A DNA stretch of 64,000 bases from Nemertoderma westbladi (Eukaryota; Xenacoelomorpha; Nemertodermatida; Nemertodermatidae), in the NCBI GenBank assembly GCA_032718475.1, contig JAUCBJ010002721.1:1-64000 (forward strand). Direction: 5' to 3'. Of the stretch, positions 51,239 through 61,608 are shown one piece after another. The notes under the pieces were generated by a model. It was not told the origin of the DNA. It made no database searches and was given only the letters and a program-made list of their open reading frames with translations. Position 1 is the stretch's first letter; each line of letters begins with the position of its first letter. Made by a program: the position numbers and the translations under genes.

Positions 51239-54200
51239 TAAATGCGATATTAACGATACTAATAAATAGTATATTGTCCCTTTTCCATTTATATATTCCA
51301 GTTAATTAGTCCCTTTTCCATTTATTTAAAGCTGTCTACGCCATTATATGGAGTTACAATTGACCTTTATTTAATTTGTTTAAATATTTAAATAGGGGCT
51401 TGAATCACGTTTCGACCCCAGACAGGTCGCTTTCTCAAGAGGCCGTGCCGGAAAATGGAAAAGCAGCACTCCAAACTTGCTCCAATCGCGTATTAACCAG
51501 CTGGCGTGTGTAACACATGTCAAGCTTTGGTATAACGGTCAGTATTAGTCAACATTTGAATTTAATTGACGTACTTTTGTTTGAGCGTTGTTTCGTCGTC
51601 CATTTGGTTTGCTTGCGACACATTGGCGGCTATTAATTGGCCTCTAATAAACCGTTCGAGCTCCACCATGAACTCGGACGCCTTCTCCAAGGGGCAGTCC
51701 AACCAATGTTTCTTCACGATGTCCCTACAATCAGGGTCTGGGTCTGTCAACGAGTCTTTCTTGACCGCCGTATTCGATATTGGGATACCAACTTTATTGA
51801 CACACCTAAATTAAATAACAAAAAAGTATTACAGCAAAGTAAATTTTTATTTGGGCGGATTACGTTTAAAGTCTTACGACCTATTTCCAGTGCGGTCCCT
51901 CCATAACTATATTTTCCCTACGAAACTCCAGCATTCATTTAGCAAGGCAGATGATGCAAGGCAGAGATGCGCCCTGGCTGGTCACTTTAGAGCATTCATA
52001 CCTAAATGAAAATTGCCCTGGCACCCATGCGGGATCGAACCCACGACCTCATGAGAGAGGTGAATTTAAGGCAACGGATTTAGCCAATTCCCAATTGATC
52101 AATATTGAGTAATCCCATCCCTCTTGGAATAGATTATTTAATCTATTCCAAGGCAAGGAGGGATGGGATTAGTAAGGTAATGTTAAGGGAACAAGGCTGT
52201 ATATAAAGGGAAAGAGACAACAGATGAAACATTAAGAGTTACTAACCAGCAGTAGAGAGTTTCTTCGTGACATTGTACTGTCTTAAACTTTCCTTCTGAT
52301 GTACATTGTGGAATAAATGTTTCCGTTTCCGGAAAGTCTTTCTTCGTATTGAGTTGGCGTTCGCGTTCTTCTAAGCAATTCAATGGCTCTGCAATAATGT
52401 GTTCGAATTTTAAGTTACGGTTACGTCTATAACAATGCAACCTATTGCATTGCATTAATTATAAACTGTAAAGTGTTGTATTATTATACACAATTATACA
52501 CAAATCCCATCTTGGCGAATTAATATCCCGCCTCAATGTAAATTCTCAATTTAGGGAAAGGAGCATGTTACAGTGGCACGTTATTTTAACCAAAACAATA
52601 AACTAAACAATAGAACAGGTTACAGTTTTATCTTTGAGAGTAATCAGCTGTTATTTGCGTCGAATTCCCCTGGAGAGGGATTAATTTTTATTGCGTCCAG
52701 TTTCCCCGACCATCTGGCAAATAAGCAAGCAAACAGTCGGCCGAAGCCGGAGGCGACCCGAAGGCTCCTCTTTCGATAGCTGCTACCCGAGGGTAGGGGT
52801 GGGCGCTATTCCTATCCCAAGCAAGATTTGCTCCCAGTTATTTAACTGGTACTCATGTACATCTGGCAAATAGTTGCTACAAAATATAACAAATTTGAAT
52901 TTAGAAGTTTAATGATAAAAAATGAGAGCTATGTTTTAGGTGAGTTTCTTTATTTTTACAAAATACCATAGTAACAGATAGATGCAGCTTACCTCCGACC
53001 ACAATTGGTCTAGCTGATACACCGTTCTCGCCCAATAAGGAGTTATCAGTAGTAGGTCGGATAGCAGACTGACCCCACCCCCTTTCTTCTCGTATAGAAT
53101 CTGTAGTTGCTGTAATAAATAGTATATTATGTTAAAATTTACCGATTTCAATAACTCAAACATTAAACTTCATACCATACATACATTTTTTCGAGCTGTC
53201 TGCCAATTAATATTATTCCGATACTAATATTAATCAGCTGTTATTATTGTACTGTTACTACCGCACAGTTTAGAGCTCTCACTTGGGGATTTTACTTTGA
53301 ATAACCGCAATTAGGTAGAACATTGTCAAACTAAATCAAACAAAATGAAATCGAATTACCAGAATTGTTACTCTCAATGCCTTGAACAATAGTAGGAATT
53401 ACTTGCGCTTCGCATAGGTTATTAATATTAATGTTGACTTCCCATTGCACACGACAGTACAATATGAACTCATGGGTTGTATATTCAATTAATTACCACA
53501 TAACGTGAACAATAGTGCAAGGAGGTTTGGTCACCTTAACTCAGTGTGTTCATTCATACATTGTAAGTAAAATCAACAACGTCAGAATACAATACTCAAA
53601 AGAAATAATCAATTTATTAGCTTTTATAAATGTAAGTTTCGTGTCACGAAAGTTAAATATTATTAACGACTCGGTATTATTCGCATGGGAGTCTCGGTTT
53701 AGGAATATCCGACAATAATAATGATGCAATATCAGCTTTATATCTGTTTAAAATATATTTGGAATAACAACATAAACAAAAGCAGATGAAAAGGTTTCAT
53801 ATAAAAATACATAAAATCATAAATAAAAGATTAGATATGGAACTGAATGATAAACTGAACCCAGAAGGATTTGGTTGAAAGAAATTGGGGCAGATTGCAG
53901 AAGTTCATAAGAGAGAGAGAGTAGAGTAGATAGGTGAACTAGTTAGTTTAGGAGAATGATAAAAATCGATAACTAATCAAATAGTATACAATAGCTCTGA
54001 GATAAGGTGGAGTTGGATTAGTTCGATATCGTAGTATTGCCATATACTGTAGGCCTACTAACAGTTTATACACAGCCGAGCATAGCCCTAACTAATAATA
54101 TACAATATCAGTAAGCTGCTGTCTGTTGCACACTTAAAGGAAAATATTATTATATAGTTTTCTATAAAACTTGTTCGTTTTCATTCATGTAGCACTCTCT

Positions 54201-57200
54201 AAACCAACAATGAATAGATATACTTCACTAAACACACACAATATTGTAATCCTACAATTTATTCAAGTACAGTAAAGCAAAGTGTTGATCTATAAACTAA
54301 TATCAGAAAGTATTTGAGTTATTTTTGTCATATATCGGTATTCTACTGTATATCCATCCACACACACACCCATTACTTTACACAAAATATACTGAGGTTC
54401 CTCTATAAGTTCACCCAGTTTCGATGTAGGCCTACAGTATAAAAATTAATGTATATTGAGACATCAGTAAAGTCATTAGCTGTTAATTAAAAGTTTATGT
54501 TAGTGATAATTAAGAAATATTAAAAAAATTACATCAGTCCAAGAAAATCACACAGTATAAATTGATTCTGACTCTTCGCCTTTGCCTATGCAATTTTTTT
54601 TTGCGCCAAACCCTTTTTCGCAGGAAGTCAGCCTCCCTGTAGTACAAATACATAGGTTTACAGTATAATGTTCCAATTTAGGTATAAATTATATCGAGCA
54701 TAAATAGAAATGTATGAAAAACCGTCAGAGTGATTAAGCAGGAAATATGTATCTCGAGATGTGAACAAACCAGGAGGGGTATTGAGGATGACTCCGGGAT
54801 TGGTGAATGCTGAAATATAATTATTGAATATAATAATTAGCAGTAATAAACAAAAAGTTATACGCATTTTCTTGCGACACTAATAAAATACATTTATTAG
54901 CTAGTATTTTGCCTAGGCCTTTGTACAGTAAATTAATTATCCGTGGTTACACGGATAAGCTTTCGAAAAAGATCTGAATAGTGTTCGAATAAGTAACCAA
55001 TCATTCCCATATGGCATTACTAATTAATTCATCTGTTCAGCTTATTACTATGTAACAGTTCATGGTTCATATAACCAGACAGAACAACCATTCCCAGCAC
55101 TAACCGACACCCAGACAGAGCAACCATTCCCCAATACTAACCGACACCCAGACTTAGCATCAACCATTCCACAACACTAACCGACACACAGACAGAGCAA
55201 CCATTCCCCAACTCTAACCGACACCCAGACAGAGCAACCATTCCCCAATACTAACCGACACCCAGACTTAGCATCAACCATTCCACAACACTAACCGACA
55301 CACAGACAGAGCAACCATTCCCCAACTCTAACCGACACCCAGACAGAGCAACCATTCCCCAACACTAACCGACACCCAGACAGAGCAACCATTCCCCAAT
55401 ACTAACCGACACCCAGACAAAGCAACCATTCCCCAACACTAACCGACACCCAGACAGAGCAACCATTCCCCAATACTAACGGATACCCAGACTTAGCATC
55501 AACCATTCCCCAACACTAACCGACACCCAGACAGAGCAACCATTCCACAACACTAACCGACACCCAGACAGAGCAACCATTCCCCTTGCGACACGAAGTT
55601 GTCCCTATCGAAGTCGCAATCGTTAGTAAACTCCTTGGCGCACTTCCGTGGCCGCGCGGCCTTCTTCATTAGTCTCCGTATGGTCCGGAGCTCCGCCTTG
55701 TTCAAGAAGGACTCCCCGTTGAGATCGAGTTGCTCGAACTTCCAGGCCGCCACGTCTCTGCTTGAAACAACCGGTGAGCTCGGATGCTGTGGGTGCTGCC
55801 GGATATAGTCGAGTCGGAACATGTTGATAACGTTGGTTCGGAATCTCGCGCGTTCCGGGGCGTTGCACTGGTTCCGGCTGGTTCGCGAAGGCAGTTTCTC
55901 TTCTAAAAATGACGTTTTAAGTTAAGAAATTTTAAGGTTAAGTGGAAGTTAATTTTATAAAAAAAAAACATATAATTGAGTCACCAAGCATGGGATAGAT
56001 AAATTTTAGCCATCTTCGGCCATTGTGTTCTTTCTGTGTTTTACTGTAAAGTTAAATAAACTTAAATTCGTAATCATTATTCCCGAGTACATAAATCATT
56101 TATATTTTAATTTGGTATCCATTATTTATTACACATTCACACGGAAAACGGCTCAATCACAAAAGTTTAAATTCGTTGACTTCAATTCACATCACTCAGG
56201 AGGTCGTGGGTTCGATCCCACCAAGAAGGGCGCATCTCTGACTCTGCCATATTGTATCCCCAAATAGTAGGTACTGTAAATGAGTACTATAGTTTCCCCT
56301 GGGGACCGCACTGAAAGTAAGTAGTCTGATTTTATGTGTACCGGTAAATCCCTGGTCTGTTGTTAATCTTTCAATGAGGCTTCATGTTTTTTGTTTAATG
56401 GAGTCAGATATACGATTATGGGGTGAAATAGGCCCTGCATCGGACAGATAAGAATTATTGATTCCTTTTCCTACGCTGCGTTATTCTAAGGTTTCCCCTC
56501 CCCTTTGCAGGTATAACGATTTTATCGAGTGTATCTGTTTTCCGGAGAGGTATGGAAGTGCATGTTGGACTGATTTCGCAGCTGCATATTATCGTTATTG
56601 TATGGTCTCTCCCCGGTGCGCTATTGTTTAATTAATGCTAGGAGCGAGGCTGAACGGAAATGGGACGATGGATTTACATCCTTAATAAATATTGCGTATT
56701 GATTATACTGTATAAGCATTATGCACTATGCAGTACACCTTTATCATATACGTCTTAACATCTCTATTGGATCAATCTCTATTGAACTAAGAAGCAGTGA
56801 ATATCGAACACATTCGTATCTGAATAAAAGACGTAATGCGTCGTAGAAAAATTATAAATAATTAATGAAGTTCAAGTAAAGTAAACATGTTGAAAGTTAA
56901 TGGAGGAAAGTTACTTTCATAGGTCATCGTTCTTATGTTATTTGAATATTGCTTTAATTAAGAATAGTGTGTAGTGCATAAAATCTTGAAAATTTGTTTG
57001 GAGTTAGAAAGTGTGGGAAAGGCAGAAAGAAGGGAGCGATTTTTATACATCCTGTATAGGCCAGGCGTACTGGGTACTGACGTTATGACACTGGGTAATA
57101 AAGCCTTTTGCTTATGTTGTGGCTTGGCCCACAATCAGCAGTTTTTTATTTGTAAATAAATTGCAATAAGTTGTGGTGTTACAGTGTTAGCCGGCAGAAG

Positions 57201-60200
57201 TAAGTCTGGTGTAAAAAGTACTACCGGTAGGCCTACTGGTCACAGGGTCAATGTCAATCCTCAGAATCTTAGGCTGTGAGGTGTGTCGTTCAGCCGGTAC
57301 AGGTACCGGTGCATTTGTACCTTAGGCCTATGGCAGTATGGTAGGTACCGTGCGGCTGCGGAGTTTTCTAGTGTTTCTGATTTCACTTGCCATGCTTGCC
57401 GATCGGACAGCGCAGTGGTACCGACTACCATATGGCAGCACTGATAGGCAAGCAGCCATCGTTGCCATTGGTGCATCCTAGTGGTTGTGGCCCTAAATAT
57501 CTATTTATGTATGAAGGCCTACTGTACAGTGGTATAGTACAGTAGTAGGCCTAGGCTGCTAGGCAGCTAGGCGCTAGGCCCTACAGTAACATTGATATCC
57601 ATTTAGCCATCATTAATACAAGTTACAGCCATCAACTCAAATCAGCATGTACTTCTTCAAGCAGTCTTGTCGTAATTGATTTTTGATTACCATATTATTG
57701 TGTGTCGGGACCAGACCACACAGACAATTCGATTTATGTAAATGACGTTGGACGACATTGCCGCTCCAGACTTATATCGCGACACTGTTATCCGATACCT
57801 AGGCTACTCCAATGAGGTCGGGGAGTCATTCCGCCCTTTAGTTAATGTGCGACTGGTACATTTCAGCTACCTAGTAGCTAGTGGGTATGTACTGGCTGAT
57901 GCTGCAGATAAAGCCACCAAGGCTGCTACCAATATAAAGCACTCGGATAGCTCAAACAGTTCAGATATATGGATGCGGCCTGTTGTAGCGTTTTCTGATA
58001 CTCTTTTATGGCAGGGTATGGCGTCTGTAGTAATACCGGGTTTTACTATCAACCGTATCTGCGCTTTGACGACTTTGTTCCTCTGTAAACTCTCCAAACT
58101 TCATTCTCCGTCGCCTGCAGTGAAATGGAACACGACTGCTGTTGGGCTCTTGGCCATTCCGTTTATAATTAAACCTATAGACAACTTAGTTGATTGCATA
58201 CTCAATAATTATATAAGGAAGTTCTACCCATTTAGTTGTAAACCGACCTAACTCATATTTATGCAGTAATAATTCAATACATTTACTAATACAGATAATT
58301 GTTTCTAGCGAACAATTTTATTATTTTTAGATTGTTTTATTTCACTTAATTTTTCACTTTTATATATTATTAGTTCTGTATATTTCTCACATTAGTCTTT
58401 CGTCTTCATAGTTTAGTCTTCAATAATTAATTGGTCTTTTAATATAATATGTGCTACAATAGTATTATTATAAATATGTAGAATATAATATGGTTTAGTA
58501 TTAGTATTTAAATATGTAGAATATAATATGGTTTAGTATTAGTATTTAAATATGTAGAATATATATATAATAACATGTGTTATTATTAGTAATTATTATG
58601 TAATATATAAATATATAATATGCTTATAAACAAAATTGATGTGACAGTAAAATGTATTTTGTTGTCGTTTCCACATCGATATTGTCGATTTATGAATTGC
58701 GATTATTGGAAATCCTTCCCTTTCCTTACATTGGATTTTTATATTGGTTTTTTAAACTAGTTCAGATGGGGTTGGCAAGAACTTTAGTTCTTTTGAGTAA
58801 CTGGTTTAACCTTGATATTAATTTCTATTATTCATATTATATTCTATAACAAAAGCTTATCCACAAAATTCTCGAATTATATTGGGAGTTGTTAATTTCT
58901 GACAGTGAACAAGCACTCTATTATTTGCTCCTAAGGCGGGTTTATTGTTGGTCACTCCCTAGGTGTCCGTCGACACGGCATATTTGTTATTAAAAGGTGG
59001 CGACTCTGCGTCACTTCCAAGGTCGCGTCACTGCCCTTAATAAACGATACGCCCTTATAATATAATACATGTATGTACTTAGATTAATATGCAGGTTTGG
59101 TAACAAGTTAATGTAATGGTTCGTCGCCTATGCATTGTATCATAGTGGCTTATCTATACCCGCCCACTAAAATACTTAATACTTAAAGTATTAACATGGA
59201 GGTAATCTTTCCTTGGCTGTTAGCTGAAATGCACGGATTTCGTCACACACACACCCAAGGTTGAACAACATTCGTAACTTTTATACAGTCTTGAGTCTTT
59301 AATTCCCCAGCAGAACCCCAAGACCATATCGCCCGGTGACCTGCCCCAACTACCAATTTATTATTATTTTGTTCCTACTAAATAACTAACTAACCTGTGG
59401 AGCACTTTGGTGTGGTTCCTTTGACACTGGATCCAGCCACTGGTTTACCGTTCTCGTTTGCGCACCAGCAGTACTGTATGTGGCATTGTACTGGGTTGTA
59501 TGAACCGTCGGCTTTGCACTCGGGTAGGTAGGCCCGTTTACCGGTATCTCTTGCGAATGTCTGGGCCGATGTCCGTTGGATCTGACACTTACTTAGAGCT
59601 GCAATGGAACATGTAGTCATTTAGTATTTATCTCATGGCTAATAAAGTAATACTTTATAGGGTAACAGTAAGTTTGCTATAAACTAACCAGAACGAAGCT
59701 AAGCCAATTGGTGAATATGTTTTACTTTTTTATGGCCGTGTTGTACGAAATTTTATTTCATAAGCAGAAACGCGTATTTATTTTAGTCAACCGCCTTTCA
59801 ATATTAAATATTATTGCATCTTTGCGTTAATTCAGTTACAGAAGACAATACGAAATCCTATTTTGGTACTTTCTATAGAAATATTTGTACTTCGATACAG
59901 TTCCATTAGTTCCATTACAGTTACATTCGATTCATTTCATTGGAAGTTAGAAACAATTATTGAGACAGGGGACAGGGGGGGGGGGGGGGGGGGGGGGGGG
60001 GTCTCGACGCAAAACCAGCCTTGGTGAATTAATATCCCGCCTCAATGTTAAATTCTCAATTTAGGGAAAGGAGCAGGTTACAGTGGCACGTTATTTTAAC
60101 CAAAACAATAAACTAAACACAATAGAACAGGTTACAGTTTTATTTGTGAGAGTAATCAGCTGTTATTTGCGTTATTGCGAGAGGGATGCATTTTCATTGC

Positions 60201-60662
60201 GTCCAGTTTCCCCCCTATCTGGAACAATTAATTTTCGTTTACTTAAAAATTAAATACAGTATAATAATTAAATATTATTATTATTTAAAAATAATATTTG
60301 ATAATAATATTTGAATATTTTTATTATGATAATATTATTTGATGTTATAATATCCTGTCTCCTTTTATTAAAACAAATCGAAGTAAAGTTATATTAAAAT
60401 AATTTATTCAATTAAAATGTATCGATGATGAATTGTAGTATATGTTTACGTACTTTTACTGTTAGTTTAAGAGGGATGCAGATGACTTACATGGGCCGGA
60501 AGTTGGACAGACTCCAGTGGATCGGAAGTGTAGCGTTGGGTTGTCCAGACATTTCTCCCGTTTGAGTTCGCACTTATTGGCGTAGGTCTGTCCGTCTGAA
60601 CCACAGACTGGCCTGTATCTACGGTTCTCACAACCTCGGTCTCGGTTACAATCATCTTCTGC
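50991..60662 (-). CDS. SMOC: SMOC-like secreted calcium-binding protein, 5' end missing
   Basis: Minus-strand exons in order: 60662-60491 Kazal, 59598-59395 thyroglobulin-1, 55902-55558 extra EC module, optional 54809-54771, 53109-52993 linker, 52388-52247 and 51805-51575 thyroglobulin-1 plus start of EC, 51238-50991 EC/EF-hand. Kazal-TY1-linker-TY1-EC is the SMOC1/2 architecture; these are matricellular proteins modulating BMP and growth-factor signalling. Most junctions are phase 1 and all chosen junctions keep frame. The EC module between TY1 and the linker is not in vertebrate SMOC. Both EC exons end in a stop codon (TAG) lying within a potential donor GTTAGTG, so it is uncertain whether they terminate or splice on. 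The signal peptide exon was not found. MTFP1 lies antisense in an intron. Two adjacent genes instead of one cannot be excluded. Confidence 0.75.
51575..51805 (-). CDS. SMOC: SMOC-like exon: end of thyroglobulin-1 and start of EC
   Basis: The acceptor after TTTAATTTAG restores the split Trp codon to give CWCVNKVGIPI, the thyroglobulin-1 hallmark. PDPDCRD and the EC helix FMVELERFIRGQL follow. Donor GTACGT at 51574. Confidence 0.85.
51885..52090 (-). mobile_element. tRNA-derived SINE, full copy
   Basis: On the minus strand the head has the B box GGTTCGATCCC (near 52030) and continues to a tail containing GGGCGCATCTCTGCC and GGGACCGCACTGGAAATAG. The same tail occurs at 48888-48965 and 56196-56325. 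Confidence 0.7.
52247..52388 (-). CDS. SMOC: SMOC-like exon: second thyroglobulin-1 domain
   Basis: Acceptor ATTGCAG, donor GTTAGT at 52246. It encodes PLNCLEERERQL, FIPQCTSEGKFKTVQCH and YC plus two bases. The Cys pattern and QC..CWCV split across the junction are diagnostic. Confidence 0.88.
52555..52860. mobile_element. MITE/SINE composite
   Basis: Bases 52555-52640 contain, in inverse orientation, the MITE core seen at 6867 and 21729 (GTGGCACGTTATTTTAACCA, AACAGGTTACAGTTTTAT). 52730-52860 is the inverse of the SINE body at 45560-45670. A longer relative of the first part is at 60015-60235. Confidence 0.65.
52993..53109 (-). CDS. SMOC: SMOC-like exon: linker
   Basis: Acceptor TTATTACAG, donor GTAAGC. 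Symmetric phase 1-1; it encodes TTDSIREERGWGQSAI to SARPIVVGG in the frame that joins the next exon. Another frame is also open, so the choice rests on phase agreement with both neighbours. It corresponds by position to the SMOC-specific region. Confidence 0.6.
54658..54867 (-). CDS. Possible signal-peptide ORF or small optional SMOC exon
   Basis: The frame starts MRITFCLLLLIIIF then NNYISAFTNPG, a good signal peptide profile. Alternatively, TATTTCAG at 54810-54811 and GTTTGT at 54770 define a 39-bp phase 1-1 exon (54771-54809). The first reading would make the downstream exons a second gene; neither can be proved from sequence alone. Confidence 0.3.
   Translation of the reverse strand: MRITFCLLLLIIIFNNYISAFTNPGVILNTPPGLFTSRDTYFLLNHSDGFSYISIYARYNLYLNWNIIL
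55083..55580. repeat. 37-bp minisatellite derived from the end of an SMOC-like exon
   Basis: About 13 units containing AACCATTCCCCAACACTAAC and CGACACCCAGACAGAGC. On the minus strand the first unit is the exon end (GAATGGTTGCTCTGTCTGGG) plus its downstream GTTAGTG, so every copy repeats coding end and donor. Confidence 0.95.
55553..55902 (-). CDS. SMOC: SMOC-like exon: extra complete EC module
   Basis: Acceptor ATTTTTAG; the first two bases complete a Glu codon from the exon at 59395. It encodes RNQCNAPERARFRTNVI, AAWKFEQLDLNGESFLNKAE, RKCAKEFTNDCDFDRDNFVS and ends WLLCLGVG with TAG at 55553-55555. Spliced at GTTAGT (55557) it would be a symmetric phase 1-1 module of 345 bases. The first EF loop has Asn-Gly-Glu-Ser, so it is weaker than in the last EC exon. 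Confidence 0.82.
56196..56325 (+). mobile_element. SINE fragment, plus strand
   Basis: B box GGTTCGATCCC at 56209-56219, then AAGGGCGCATCTCTGAC and a tail CCTGGGGACCGCACTGAAAG. Same family as 51885-52090. Otherwise 55903-57741 shows no gene. Confidence 0.7.
57742..58251 (+). CDS. MTFP1: Mitochondrial fission process protein 1, intronless
   Basis: 169 codons, close to the human length of 166. MTFP1 (MTP18) is an inner mitochondrial membrane protein acting in fission and mTOR-linked translation control. Seen: DLYRDTVIRYLGYSNEVGESFRPL at the N-terminus, VASGYVLADAADKA, the membrane-like WQGMASVVIPGFTINRICAL, and a C-terminal hydrophobic segment AVGLLAIPFIIKPIDNLVD. These are family hallmarks in the right order. 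It lies inside the intron between two SMOC-like exons, on the opposite strand. The upstream 250 bases are rich in GGCCTA motifs. Intact frame; likely functional, by retroposition or intron loss. Confidence 0.93.
   Translation: MTLDDIAAPDLYRDTVIRYLGYSNEVGESFRPLVNVRLVHFSYLVASGYVLADAADKATKAATNIKHSDSSNSSDIWMRPVVAFSDTLLWQGMASVVIPGFTINRICALTTLFLCKLSKLHSPSPAVKWNTTAVGLLAIPFIIKPIDNLVDCILNNYIRKFYPFSCKPT
59395..59598 (-). CDS. SMOC: SMOC-like exon: first thyroglobulin-1 domain
   Basis: Acceptor CATTGCAG, donor GTTAGT. It encodes LSKCQIQRTSAQTF, YLPECKADGSYNPVQCH, QYCWCANENGKPVAGSSVKG and TPKCSTG. All six domain cysteines are present. It joins the Kazal exon in phase. Confidence 0.92.
60015..60235. mobile_element. 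Dispersed element related to the MITE core
   Basis: GAATTAATATCCCGCCTCAA opens the copy, followed by GTGGCACGTTATTTTAACCA and GTAATCAGCTGTTATTTGCG; colinear with 52515-52710. It is preceded by a 26-base G-run ending at 60000. Confidence 0.65.
60491..60662 (-). CDS. SMOC: SMOC-like exon: Kazal domain
   Basis: Acceptor TACTGCAG, donor GTAAGT. It encodes EDDCNRDRGC, YRPVCGSDGQTYANKCEL and FRSTGVCP: a Kazal/follistatin-like domain with VCGSDG.TY..C. It begins in phase 0 from an upstream exon that I did not find between 60663 and 64000. Confidence 0.93.
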
Positions 60663-60796
60663 CTGCAGTAATATAAAGGACAAAGTTTGTAAATAATGCA
60701 CCCCCTCCCCTATCTTACCTCTAAAGAAAATGGTGACTCTCACTGAGTTTGTAAAATAATATTATAATTTTCGCGCGATTTGTTACGTTTTGCATT

Positions 60797-61035
60797 AGGA
60801 GATTATTTCCGCCGTGAGGACCAGCCAGTGCACAATCTTGTGCTTTGACAGCCCCGATGGAGAAAATAAGCATGGTGGGCAGCCCATGACTTTCGTGAGA
60901 CGCCTCCTAAAGGACACTGGCCTTGAAGATGCGAGTAATCTCGCGAAAGTCATGGGGGTTAGGGAGTTGTCGCGAGCAATTTTTTCGATAATCCTGTATG
61001 ATATTCTTAATGCATGCTGCATTGGATAATGTCCA
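60797..61035 (+). mobile_element. RTE-like LINE 3'-end fragment
   Basis: Nearly the same as 20904-21148: GAGGACCAGCCAGTGCACAA and the frame GENKHGGQPMTFVRRLLKD, LEDASNLAKVMG. 5'-truncated; the TAG tail is absent or diverged. Confidence 0.75.
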
Positions 61036-61206
61036 TTGTGGATTGCATGGTGCAGCACAGATTTATTGTTAAGCAAGGACATCTCAATGTGCAGCCGCAA
61101 TGCAGCAGACCAATTATTATAGAATGTATTTTTTCACTGGATTGATATAAACATTTTCTAGTCGTCTAGAGTCCAGCCAGCCCTATAGCCACATAATTAC
61201 GATTCA

Positions 61207-61608
61207 TTGCCGGCCCTCTCTCAAAGCAACAGCTCCGTAGTTCGCGATCAGCCATATACCTACCCAATTCAGCTGCATTATAAAGACCTGTGTGGTTTAG
61301 CAGATGTTTCCGGAATGATAATATTAGACCGCCATGTTCCTTCTCGCCTTCTGATTACCAAAGAACTAAATCATGTACAGGGTGATCAGTTCTACATTAG
61401 CAGTAACTGGCGAGACTCATCCGTTGTGCATGAAGGGTGCTGCTCGGTTTTGTCAATTCTCGTCAACTACCCAAAAATGTATAGGCGCCTCGTATTTCTA
61501 ATTATGATTGTATTTTATGCAATAAACCCTATTCAGCTTCCTGTTGTATGTACCATCTATGAATATGGTGACTTCTCTAGTAAGATCCCAGCAGGGGCTG
61601 TCGTATAG
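61207..61608 (+). CDS. Hypothetical ORF, 133 codons
   Basis: An open frame with a hydrophobic stretch RRLVFLIMIVFYAI near residue 95 and no recognised domain. No splice or promoter evidence. It lies after a LINE fragment and may be mobile-element debris or chance. 61609-64000 has no gene I can support beyond an equally unassigned 70-codon minus-strand frame at 62594-62806 and a SINE-like piece near 63190-63260. Confidence 0.2.
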   Translation: MPALSQSNSSVVRDQPYTYPIQLHYKDLCGLADVSGMIILDRHVPSRLLITKELNHVQGDQFYISSNWRDSSVVHEGCCSVLSILVNYPKMYRRLVFLIMIVFYAINPIQLPVVCTIYEYGDFSSKIPAGAVV

